Source: Oscillibacter sp.
GTDB taxonomy: Bacteria > Bacillota > Clostridia > Oscillospirales > Oscillospiraceae
NCBI GenBank assembly: GCA_009773995.1
Contig: VSMY01000001.1
Coordinates: 29,891-46,368 of the forward strand
Direction: 5' to 3'
DNA length: 16,478 nt
Part shown: piece by piece, positions 7,941 to 12,600 of the stretch
How positions within the stretch are numbered: position 1 is the stretch's first letter
How the letters are laid out: every line of letters begins with the position of its first letter
Program-made: the position numbers and the translations under genes
Notes under the pieces: generated by a model
What the model was told of the DNA's origin: nothing
Database searches by the model: none
What the model saw: the letters and a program-made list of their open reading frames with translations, nothing else

Positions 7941-8870
7941 TTACAGCTTTCCATCCGCCCGGGCGTCGACCTTCTGGGCCAGCTCCTGGGCCGCGTTATA
8001 TCCTAATTTCCGGTGCCGGTTGTTCATGGCCGCCACTTCCACGATGCTGGCCAGGTTCCGTCCCGGGCGCACCGGGATGGTCAGTGTGGGGACCTGAATG
8101 TCCAAAATATCCACATAGTGGTCCTCAATGCCCAGGCGGTCATAAAACTTCTCACTATCCCAAGGCTCAAAATTCACCACCAGGTCCAGCTGGACCTCAT
8201 TTTTCACAGCCCGGACGCCGAAAAGCTGCTGCACATTGATGACGCCGATGCCCCGCAGCTCAATATAATTCCGGATGACCTCCGGCGCGGAGCCCATCAG
8301 GCGGCCGGAGACCCGCCGGAGCTCCACCGCGTCGTCGGCCACCAGCCGGTGGCCCCGCATGATCAGCTCAATGGCCGCCTCGCTCTTGCCCACTCCGGAG
8401 TCGCCGGTAATCATGACGCCTTCGCCATAAATGTCCAGCAGCACGCCGTGGCAGGTGACACAGGGAGCCAGCACCCGGTTCAGATACTCGATGGTGCGGC
8501 TGGTGAAGGCCACCGTCACCTCGTTGGTCCGCAGCAGGGTCTTCTGATGCTCCTTGGCGCTTTCAATGCATTCCGGAAAGCAGTCCAGGCTCCGGGCAAT
8601 CACCAGAGCGGGGATGTCGTAGAGGAAAAGATCGTCGAAACACTTGCGGCGCTGAGCGTCGGTCAGTCCCCGGAGATAGGTAACCTCCGCCTTGCCAATC
8701 ACCTGAAGGCGGCAGGGATCAAAATAATCGTAAAAGCTGTGAAACTGAAGGCCGGGCCGGTTTAAATCCGGCACCGTCAGCAGGGCGCTGTCGAAATCGC
8801 TGCCCCGGTTCAAAACCTCCAAATTGAAAAGGGATACAAAATCCTTTACCTTTAAACCATTCTCACGCAT
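7941..8870 (-). CDS. hprK: HPr kinase/phosphorylase HprK
   Basis: HprK phosphorylates and dephosphorylates HPr at Ser46 according to glycolytic state, controlling CcpA-dependent catabolite repression and PTS activity in Firmicutes. The 309-residue product has the N-terminal substrate-like domain (about 1-130), His141 at HGVLLDIYGEGVMI, and the P-loop GDSGVGKS at 156-163. It also shows LVADDAVEL and the family signature ELRGIGVINVQQLFG (204-218). The ATG at 8870 was chosen over an in-frame start at 9023. The longer version would begin inside a transcription terminator and read through the promoter, while 8870 has AAGGAG seven bases upstream and the normal family length. It is the first gene after a strong promoter at 8940-8968. 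Confidence 0.96.
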   Translation of the reverse strand: MRENGLKVKDFVSLFNLEVLNRGSDFDSALLTVPDLNRPGLQFHSFYDYFDPCRLQVIGKAEVTYLRGLTDAQRRKCFDDLFLYDIPALVIARSLDCFPECIESAKEHQKTLLRTNEVTVAFTSRTIEYLNRVLAPCVTCHGVLLDIYGEGVMITGDSGVGKSEAAIELIMRGHRLVADDAVELRRVSGRLMGSAPEVIRNYIELRGIGVINVQQLFGVRAVKNEVQLDLVVNFEPWDSEKFYDRLGIEDHYVDILDIQVPTLTIPVRPGRNLASIVEVAAMNNRHRKLGYNAAQELAQKVDARADGKL

Positions 8871-8884
8871 GGCGTTTCTCCTTC

Positions 8885-8897
8885 TCCCGCCAGAAGA
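8885..8897. repeat. 13-bp direct repeat, copy near hprK RBS
   Basis: The plus-strand sequence TCCCGCCAGAAGA recurs exactly at 8974-8986, 89 bp away. This copy lies in the hprK leader, just upstream of the ribosome binding site. It is not palindromic. An exact 13-mer repeated within a 230-bp gap is unlikely by chance, so a regulatory role or a local duplication is possible. Confidence 0.55.
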
Positions 8898-8939
8898 CCG
8901 GGCGGCCTTGGTTTTCGCGTCCTTCACGCATCCGTTTCC

Positions 8940-8968
8940 ATTATATATGAAGTCCACCGATTCCGCAA
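8940..8968 (-). promoter_or_regulatory. Sigma-A promoter for the hprK operon
   Basis: On the minus strand, -35 TTGCGG (8963-8968) and a consensus -10 TATAAT (8940-8945) are separated by exactly 17 bp. Transcription would start near 8933, giving an hprK leader of about 60 nt. It lies just downstream of the two rplA terminators, which supports an independent transcription unit beginning here. Confidence 0.82.
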
Positions 8969-8973
8969 CACTT

Positions 8974-8986
8974 TCCCGCCAGAAGA
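8974..8986. repeat. 13-bp direct repeat, copy upstream of hprK -35
   Basis: This is the second exact copy of TCCCGCCAGAAGA, located six bases upstream of the -35 element of the hprK promoter. With the copy at 8885-8897 it brackets the promoter and start site, as an activator/repressor or looping site could. No known operator family matches it. Confidence 0.55.
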
Positions 8987-9004
8987 TCCCCAGGAAATGC
9001 CGCG

Positions 9005-9047
9005 AAAAAACCTCAAACATCACGGCGCGGCGCCATGATATTTGAGG
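9005..9047 (-). terminator. Second intrinsic terminator after rplA
   Basis: The minus-strand RNA folds as a 16-bp stem between CCTCAAATATCATGGC and GCCGTGATGTTTGAGG with a five-base loop, followed immediately by TTTTTT (9005-9010). Two positions pair as G-U on this strand but would be A-C mismatches on the other. That indicates the hairpin acts in minus-strand RNA, downstream of rplA and upstream of the hprK promoter. Confidence 0.85.
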
Positions 9048-9063
9048 TAAAGCGAGAAAATCG

Positions 9064-9089
9064 AAAGGGGGGACAAACGTCCCCCCTTT
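9064..9089 (-). terminator. First intrinsic terminator after rplA
   Basis: A perfect 11-bp inverted repeat (AAAGGGGGGAC / GTCCCCCCTTT) has a four-base loop and begins nine bases after the rplA stop codon. On the minus strand it is followed by TTTCGATTTT, a broken U-tract. It forms a tandem pair with the terminator at 9005-9047. Confidence 0.88.
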
Positions 9090-9097
9090 AAGGTCTC

Positions 9098-9790
9098 TTA
9101 AACCAATTTCGCGGTATTCATCCGTACGCCGGGGCCCATGGTGGCGGCGGCGACGCAGCTGCGGATATACTGGCCCTTGGCCGCGGCGGGTTTCGCCTTC
9201 ACGATGGCTCCCATCAGGGTGTTGTAGTTCTCCGTCAGCTTTTCAGGGCCGAAGGAGACCTTGCCGATGGGGCAGTGGATGATATTGGTCTTGTCCAGGC
9301 GGTACTCGATTTTACCGGCCTTAACTTCCTGCACGGCCTTGGCAACATCCGGGGTCACGGTGCCCGCTTTGGGGGAGGGCATCAGGCCCTTGGGGCCCAG
9401 CACCTTACCGAGACGGCCCACCACGCCCATCATGTCGGGGCTGGCGACCACCACGTCGAAATCAAACCAGTTTTCCTTCTGGATCTTCTCAACCAGATCC
9501 ATCTCGCCCACATAGTCCGCGCCGGCGGCCTTGGCGGCCTCGGCCTTGTCGCCCTTGGCGAAGACCAGCACCCGGACGGTCTTGCCGGTGCCGTGGGGCA
9601 GAACGATGGCGCCGCGGACCTGCTGGTCGGCGTGCCGGGAGTCCACGCCCAGCTTCACATGCAGCTCCACCGTCTCGTCGAACTTAGCGGTAGCGGTTTT
9701 GCAGACCAGCGCCAGGCCCTCGGCGGGCTCATATTGAGTGTTCTTGTCAATCTGCTTAGCGCTGTCCTGATATTTTTTGCCTCTAAACAC
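9098..9790 (-). CDS. rplA: 50S ribosomal protein L1
   Basis: L1 binds the 23S rRNA stalk (helices 76-78) that guides tRNA exit from the E site, and often represses its own mRNA. The 230-residue product matches the usual length. It shows MFRGKKYQDSAK at the start, ELHVKLGVDSRHADQQVRG, DFDVVVASPDMMGVVGRLGKVLGPKGLMPSPKAGTVT, and a terminal SSxxGPG-like TMGPGVRMNTAKL. The start codon is GTG (cac on the plus strand) with AGGAGG eight bases upstream. It follows rplK after 84 bp containing an L1-site mimic. Unusually, rplJ/rplL do not follow; two terminators and hprK do. Confidence 0.98.
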   Translation of the reverse strand: MFRGKKYQDSAKQIDKNTQYEPAEGLALVCKTATAKFDETVELHVKLGVDSRHADQQVRGAIVLPHGTGKTVRVLVFAKGDKAEAAKAAGADYVGEMDLVEKIQKENWFDFDVVVASPDMMGVVGRLGKVLGPKGLMPSPKAGTVTPDVAKAVQEVKAGKIEYRLDKTNIIHCPIGKVSFGPEKLTENYNTLMGAIVKAKPAAAKGQYIRSCVAAATMGPGVRMNTAKLV

Positions 9791-9808
9791 TGTTACTTCC
9801 TCCTCATA

Positions 9809-9836
9809 GTGGTTCTTCGGAACGGAATCCTCCCAC
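9809..9836 (-). promoter_or_regulatory. L1-binding-site mimic in front of rplA
   Basis: The minus-strand RNA begins GUGGGAGG and ends GAACCAC, so GUGG pairs with CCAC around an asymmetric GA / GAAGAA internal loop. This resembles the L1 stalk of 23S rRNA, where GGUGGGAGG faces GAAAUACCACC (recalled from the E. coli sequence). It ends a few bases upstream of the rplA ribosome binding site, so bound L1 would block initiation. A sister copy precedes rplK. Confidence 0.6.
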
Positions 9837-9874
9837 TGTATGGAGCGGCGATCCGGCCGCTCTTAAAATATTGG

Positions 9875-10300
9875 TCAGTCGCCGACGATGACGCCCATGG
9901 ACCGGCAGGTCCCGGCGATCATGCTCATGGCGGACTCCAGGTTGGCGGCGTTCAGATCCCGCATCTTGATCTCGGCAATTTTCTGGATGCTGGCCTTGGA
10001 GATGGTAGCCACCTTGGTTTTGTTGGGAACGCCGGAGCCGGATTCAATGTTGCACTCCTTTTTAATCAGCACAGCCGCCGGAGGCGTCTTGGTGATAAAG
10101 GAGAAGGAACGGTCCGCGTATACGGTGATGACGACGGGGATGATCATGCCCGCGTCGTTTTTCGTGCGTTCATTAAACTCTTTGGTAAACGCGGCGATGT
10201 TTACGCCGTGCTGGCCCAGAGCGGGGCCGACGGGGGGAGCGGGCGTCGCCTTGCCCGCGGGAATCTGCAGCTTTACATAACCAGTGATCTTCTGTGCCAT
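9875..10300 (-). CDS. rplK: 50S ribosomal protein L11
   Basis: L11 forms the base of the GTPase-associated centre with 23S rRNA and is required for stringent factor activation. The 141-residue product is exactly the typical length. It begins MAQKITGYVKLQIPAGKATP and contains PPVGPALGQHGVNI, FTKEFNERTKNDAGMIIPVVI, SFITKTPPAAVLIKKE and a terminal SMIAGTCRSMGVIV. The ATG at 10300 is preceded by AGGAGGT. A longer in-frame start at 10360 is rejected because it would translate the regulatory leader. It lies 114 bp after nusG. Confidence 0.98.
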   Translation of the reverse strand: MAQKITGYVKLQIPAGKATPAPPVGPALGQHGVNIAAFTKEFNERTKNDAGMIIPVVITVYADRSFSFITKTPPAAVLIKKECNIESGSGVPNKTKVATISKASIQKIAEIKMRDLNAANLESAMSMIAGTCRSMGVIVGD

Positions 10301-10327
10301 GGAGCGGCACCTCCTACGATTTAAAAT

Positions 10328-10360
10328 GTGGTTCGGCGGGACGGTCCTCGTCCCTCCCAC
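10328..10360 (-). promoter_or_regulatory. L1-binding-site mimic in the rplK leader
   Basis: The minus-strand RNA starts GUGGGAGGGACG and ends CGUCCCGCCGAACCAC. The outer helix is GUGG/CCAC, the asymmetric loop is GA opposite GCCGAA, and the inner helix GGGACG/CGUCCC has a short loop. The GUGGGAGG...GAA..CCAC pattern copies the L1 stalk of 23S rRNA, the classic target of L1 autoregulation. It ends 27 bases upstream of the rplK start codon, just before its AGGAGGT site. Confidence 0.68.
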
Positions 10361-10414
10361 CTGCGCGCCGACGCGCGGTCAGAACCTGTGTTCGGCAGTT
10401 GTGCGTACAGGCTC

Positions 10415-10939
10415 TCAGTTCAAAACCTCAACCTGATCCAGCTCCAGGTCCACCGGGGTCTCCCGGCCAAACATGGAAACCATGACGCTGACCCGGTTTT
10501 TCTCCGGCTCGATCTCCTCCACCACGCCGGTGAAGCTGGCCAGCGGGCCGTCCATGATCCGCACGTGGTCGCCCAAGCCGTACTTGACGACGATCTCGTG
10601 CTTCTCCATGCCCATGGCCAGGACCTCTTCCTCCGTCAGGGGGATGGCCTTGTTTGCGGTGCCCACGAAGCCGGTGACGCCCCGGACGTTCCGCACCAGG
10701 TGCCAGGTCTCGTCCGTCATAATCATCTTGATCAGCACGTAACCGGGAAAGACCTTCCGGGCCACTTCCTTGGAAGCGCCGCTCTCGGTGATTTCCGTGA
10801 CGTTTTCCATGGGGATTTCCATCCTCAGGATCATATCCTCCATGTTCCGCCCGACGACAAGCTTTTCAATGCTGGTCTTGACGGCGTTTTCATAGCCGGA
10901 GTAGGTATGCACGACATACCATTTCGCGCTGTCTGCCAT
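10415..10939 (-). CDS. nusG: Transcription termination/antitermination protein NusG
   Basis: NusG binds RNA polymerase, modulates pausing and Rho action, and can couple transcription to the ribosome. The 174-residue product has an NGN domain (about 1-115) with KWYVVHTYSGYENAVK, VARKVFPGYVLIKMIM, and WHLVRNVRGVTGFVG. A C-terminal KOW domain contains GDHVRIMDGPLASFTGVVEEI and ends in LDQVEVLN. The ATG is 10 bp after secE. Downstream, 114 bp separates it from rplK and holds the L1-site mimic. Confidence 0.98.
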   Translation of the reverse strand: MADSAKWYVVHTYSGYENAVKTSIEKLVVGRNMEDMILRMEIPMENVTEITESGASKEVARKVFPGYVLIKMIMTDETWHLVRNVRGVTGFVGTANKAIPLTEEEVLAMGMEKHEIVVKYGLGDHVRIMDGPLASFTGVVEEIEPEKNRVSVMVSMFGRETPVDLELDQVEVLN

Positions 10940-10949
10940 CTCGTGTTCC

Positions 10950-11159
10950 TCAGGCGCCGAAAGCGCTTAAAATCATCTGGACCAGGGAAACGGATACAAA
11001 GTCGAACACCCAGATAAACGCGCCGATGACGGCGGAACACAGCAGCACCGTGCCCGTATTTTTCACCACCGTCTGCTTGTTGGGCCAAACGACTTTTTTC
11101 AGTTCGCTTTTCATTTCGCGGAACCAGAGGCCGCGGTCCTTTTTCTTCGCTTCTGCCAT
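10950..11159 (-). CDS. secE: Preprotein translocase subunit SecE
   Basis: SecE is the small clamp subunit of the SecYEG protein-export channel in the cytoplasmic membrane. The 69-residue product has the amphipathic helix with WFREMKSELKKVVWPNKQT, the conserved SecE motif, followed by a single membrane segment (about residues 37-63). Its size and one-TM form are normal for Gram-positive bacteria. The ATG is 24 bp after rpmG and its stop codon is 10 bp before nusG. Confidence 0.97.
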   Translation of the reverse strand: MAEAKKKDRGLWFREMKSELKKVVWPNKQTVVKNTGTVLLCSAVIGAFIWVFDFVSVSLVQMILSAFGA

Positions 11160-11183
11160 TGTTCAAATACGCCCTTTCCTCAA

Positions 11184-11333
11184 TTATTTGGTCTCGCTGT
11201 GGAGCGTGTGCTTCCGGCAGAAACGGCAATACTTGTTCAGCTCCAGCTTGTCCGGTGTGTTTTTCTTGTTTTTCATGGTATTGTAGTTTCTCTGCTTGCA
11301 CTCGTTGCATCTCAGGGTCACTTTCACTCGCAT
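11184..11333 (-). CDS. rpmG: 50S ribosomal protein L33, zinc-binding type
   Basis: This 49-residue protein begins MRVKVTLRCNECKQRNYNT and ends YCRFCRKHTLHSETK. Two CxxC pairs (Cys9/Cys12 and Cys36/Cys39) make it the zinc-containing form of L33, a small protein of the large subunit near the E site. The ATG has AAGGAGGT nine bases upstream. It is the first gene of the rpmG-secE-nusG-rplK-rplA operon, an arrangement common in Firmicutes, and is transcribed from the promoter at 11463-11491. Confidence 0.97.
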   Translation of the reverse strand: MRVKVTLRCNECKQRNYNTMKNKKNTPDKLELNKYCRFCRKHTLHSETK

Positions 11334-11456
11334 TGTTTCGGCACCTCCTTATATTCGCCTTCCTCTAGGGAAGGCCGTCTGCCTCCCTGCCGGGACCTGT
11401 CCGCCGTGGCTCGAAAAGCGAAAAAGCGCACAACAAAAAAGCCCCGCTCACAGGTA
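11334..11456 (-). promoter_or_regulatory. Long, possibly structured rpmG leader
   Basis: From the predicted start near 11456 to the rpmG ATG there are about 122 nt with no gene. ACCTGT at the very 5' end (11450-11455) is complementary to ACAGGT at 11395-11400. Between them GGCT/AGCC and GCG/CGC can nest around U-rich stretches. A separate 7-bp hairpin GCCTTCC/GGAAGGC (11357-11375) sits directly upstream of the ribosome binding site. No known riboswitch or leader class is recognised, so the structure is an inference. Confidence 0.35.
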
Positions 11457-11462
11457 ATGTCG

Positions 11463-11491
11463 AGTATAGCACACGTTTCCGCAGTGGTCAA
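11463..11491 (-). promoter_or_regulatory. Sigma-A promoter for rpmG-secE-nusG-rplKA
   Basis: On the minus strand, -35 TTGACC (11486-11491) and -10 TATACT (11463-11468) are spaced by 17 bp, with a TGC extended -10. An A/T tract begins three bases upstream of the -35 and may act as an UP element. Strong match for a ribosomal-protein promoter. Confidence 0.88.
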
Positions 11492-11494
11492 CAC

Positions 11495-11576
11495 TTTTTT
11501 TGAAAAAATTCCTAGAAAACCGATTCCATTTCCAGTCATTTTATGCCATATAAAAAAACTTCGGTTTTTTTGAAAA
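11495..11576. repeat. A/T-rich spacer with 12-bp direct repeat between divergent promoters
   Basis: TTTTTTTGAAAA occurs at 11495-11506 and again at 11565-11576, exactly 70 bp apart, each copy abutting the -35 region of one of the two divergent promoters. Between them lies an 8-bp hairpin with a TTCG loop (11552-11571, AAAAAAAC/GTTTTTTT). The tracts resemble UP elements or intrinsically bent DNA. The stretch holds no gene. Confidence 0.5.
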
Positions 11577-11582
11577 TTCTTC

Positions 11583-11611
11583 TTGCATTTTTCGATGGAT
11601 TCTGTTATTAT
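11583..11611 (+). promoter_or_regulatory. Sigma-A promoter for rpmB
   Basis: On the plus strand, -35 TTGCAT (11583-11588) and -10 TATTAT (11606-11611) are spaced by 17 bp, with a TGT extended -10 directly before the hexamer. Transcription would start near 11618, giving a leader of about 50 nt. An overlapping TATAAC at 11609-11614 is a less well spaced alternative -10. Confidence 0.75.
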
Positions 11612-11668
11612 AACACTCGTGCTTATGAAAATACGCACGTAGTATGCGACAGCAGGGAGGTGCAATGG

Positions 11669-11857
11669 ATGGCTAAGTGCGAGTATTGCGGCAAAGGCGT
11701 GACCTTTGGCATTCAGGTCTCTCACTCTCACCGGCGTTCCAACCGTCCCTGGAAGCCCAACGTGAAACGTGTCAAGGCGATCGTGGATGGTTCCCCTCGC
11801 CACGTGTATGTCTGCACCCGGTGCATGCGCTCCGGCAAGGTTACCAGAGCGGTCTAA
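11669..11857 (+). CDS. rpmB: 50S ribosomal protein L28, zinc-binding type
   Basis: This 62-residue protein begins MAKCEYCGKGVTFGIQVSHS and contains SNRPWKPNVKRVKAIV and VYVCTRCMRSGKVTR. Cys4/Cys7 and Cys49/Cys52 form the zinc site of the four-cysteine L28 type, a large-subunit protein. The ATG at 11669 has GGGAGGT about eight bases upstream; a much longer in-frame start at 11543 would translate through the promoter and is rejected. A second ATG at 11665 in another frame reads only Met-Asp-Gly-stop and overlaps this start. It is the only plus-strand gene in the window and is followed by a terminator at 11868. Confidence 0.97.
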   Translation: MAKCEYCGKGVTFGIQVSHSHRRSNRPWKPNVKRVKAIVDGSPRHVYVCTRCMRSGKVTRAV

Positions 11858-11867
11858 TGAGAACGAG

Positions 11868-11901
11868 AAAAGCTCCCGGACATCTGTCCGGGAGCTTTTT
11901 T
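11868..11901. terminator. Bidirectional terminator between rpmB and methyltransferase gene
   Basis: A perfect inverted repeat (AAAAGCTCCCGGACA / TGTCCGGGAGCTTTT) is followed on the plus strand by TTTTTT, ending rpmB transcription. On the minus strand it begins two bases after the methyltransferase stop codon and ends in TTTTC, so it probably terminates both converging transcripts. Its central 30 bp recur with one difference at 12559-12588. Confidence 0.9.
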
Positions 11902-11902
11902 G

Positions 11903-12541
11903 CTAAACGCGGGTCCCCCGCCCCGCCGGTTCAAAATCCATCCGCAGAAATTTTTTCCCGTTGGGAAGCCCCCGCTCCAAGCTCTTGACGGCGCGATAGC
12001 CTATTTCCAGCATCGCGCTCCGCAGGCCCGCCCCTTCCAGGCGGCAGTGGACCTCTTCCAGCGCGTCGAACGCATGCAGGTAGGGAGAGTCCGAAACCCA
12101 GCCGTCCTCCTGGTTGATTTGAATGACGCAGGAGACGGCCTCCGGCCCCACCTGCCGTATCACCTTTTGAAAACATCCATATCCGATATACTCGATCAGC
12201 AGGTCCGCGATGACCAGATCCGCTTTCGGTAAACTGACGGGATCTTTTGTCAAATCCACCCGCAGGCATTCCAGCACGCCCTTCAGATTCGGATGCCGGG
12301 CGGCGGCCGCCTCCAAATACGCGGCGTTGACGTCCACGCCATAGACTTTTTCCACCCGGTCCTCTCGGATGTGCTCCAGGCCGTTGCCGCCTGCGACGCC
12401 CAGTATCATCACACTGGAAACCGGATAAGCGCCGAGCTGGTCTTTCATCAGCTCGTTCATCGCCTGAAGCTGCAAAACGGAATCCAGCTTCATGTGATTT
12501 TCATAATCCTCCAGCGAAATTTCTTCCCATGGGTTTTTCAT
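11903..12541 (-). CDS. Class I SAM-dependent methyltransferase, substrate unknown
   Basis: This 212-residue soluble protein has a Rossmann-type SAM-binding site. Motif I is SVMILGVAGGNGLEHI (about 43-58), an acidic loop follows at VYGVDVNAAYLEAA (Asp70), and the post-II/motif IV region is ADLVIADLLIEYIGYG (107-122). The motif IV residues are IAD rather than NPPY, so a nucleic-acid N-methyltransferase is less likely. The substrate cannot be named. The ATG at 12541 has a GGGAGGAG site close upstream and was preferred over 12655, which would overlap tgt and translate a palindrome. The gene is bracketed by near-identical palindromes at 11868-11901 and 12559-12588. No separate promoter is seen in the 59 bp after tgt, so read-through from tgt is the likely source of transcript. 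Confidence 0.85.
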   Translation of the reverse strand: MKNPWEEISLEDYENHMKLDSVLQLQAMNELMKDQLGAYPVSSVMILGVAGGNGLEHIREDRVEKVYGVDVNAAYLEAAAARHPNLKGVLECLRVDLTKDPVSLPKADLVIADLLIEYIGYGCFQKVIRQVGPEAVSCVIQINQEDGWVSDSPYLHAFDALEEVHCRLEGAGLRSAMLEIGYRAVKSLERGLPNGKKFLRMDFEPAGRGTRV

Positions 12542-12558
12542 TTCTCCTCCCCCTGTGG

Positions 12559-12588
12559 AAAGCTCCCGGACATTTGTCCGGGAGCTTT
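12559..12588 (-). terminator. Palindrome / weak terminator between tgt and methyltransferase
   Basis: AAAGCTCCCGGACA and TGTCCGGGAGCTTT form a perfect 14-bp inverted repeat around TT, starting 12 bases after the tgt stop codon. On the minus strand only TTT follows the GC-rich stem, so termination is expected to be incomplete. It differs from the centre of the 11868-11901 terminator at one base. The stem ends about seven bases before the methyltransferase ribosome binding site. Confidence 0.7.
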
Positions 12589-12600
12589 GCTTTTGCGAAT

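Noticed and set aside
8871..9023. N-terminal extension of HprK (51 extra residues)
   Set aside because: It would begin within a terminator stem and run through the promoter; the Met at 8870 has a good ribosome binding site and gives the normal family length.
9791..9874. GAGCGGC/GCCGCTC hairpin (9843-9862) after rplK as a terminator
   Set aside because: No U-tract follows on the minus strand, and rplA directly downstream has no promoter, so it is more likely part of the intercistronic regulatory structure.
10958..10972. Second cre-like sequence around AAGCGCTT near the end of secE
   Set aside because: It has more mismatches to the consensus, lies in coding sequence for the conserved C-terminus, and has no promoter nearby.
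11552..11571. AAAAAAAC-TTCG-GTTTTTTT hairpin as a transcription terminator
   Set aside because: It lies between two divergent promoters and upstream of both, so no transcript from either gene would reach it; A/T-tract promoter DNA explains it better.
11543..11668. N-terminal extension of L28
   Set aside because: It covers the rpmB promoter and leader; L28 of 62 residues beginning MAKCEYC is the normal form.
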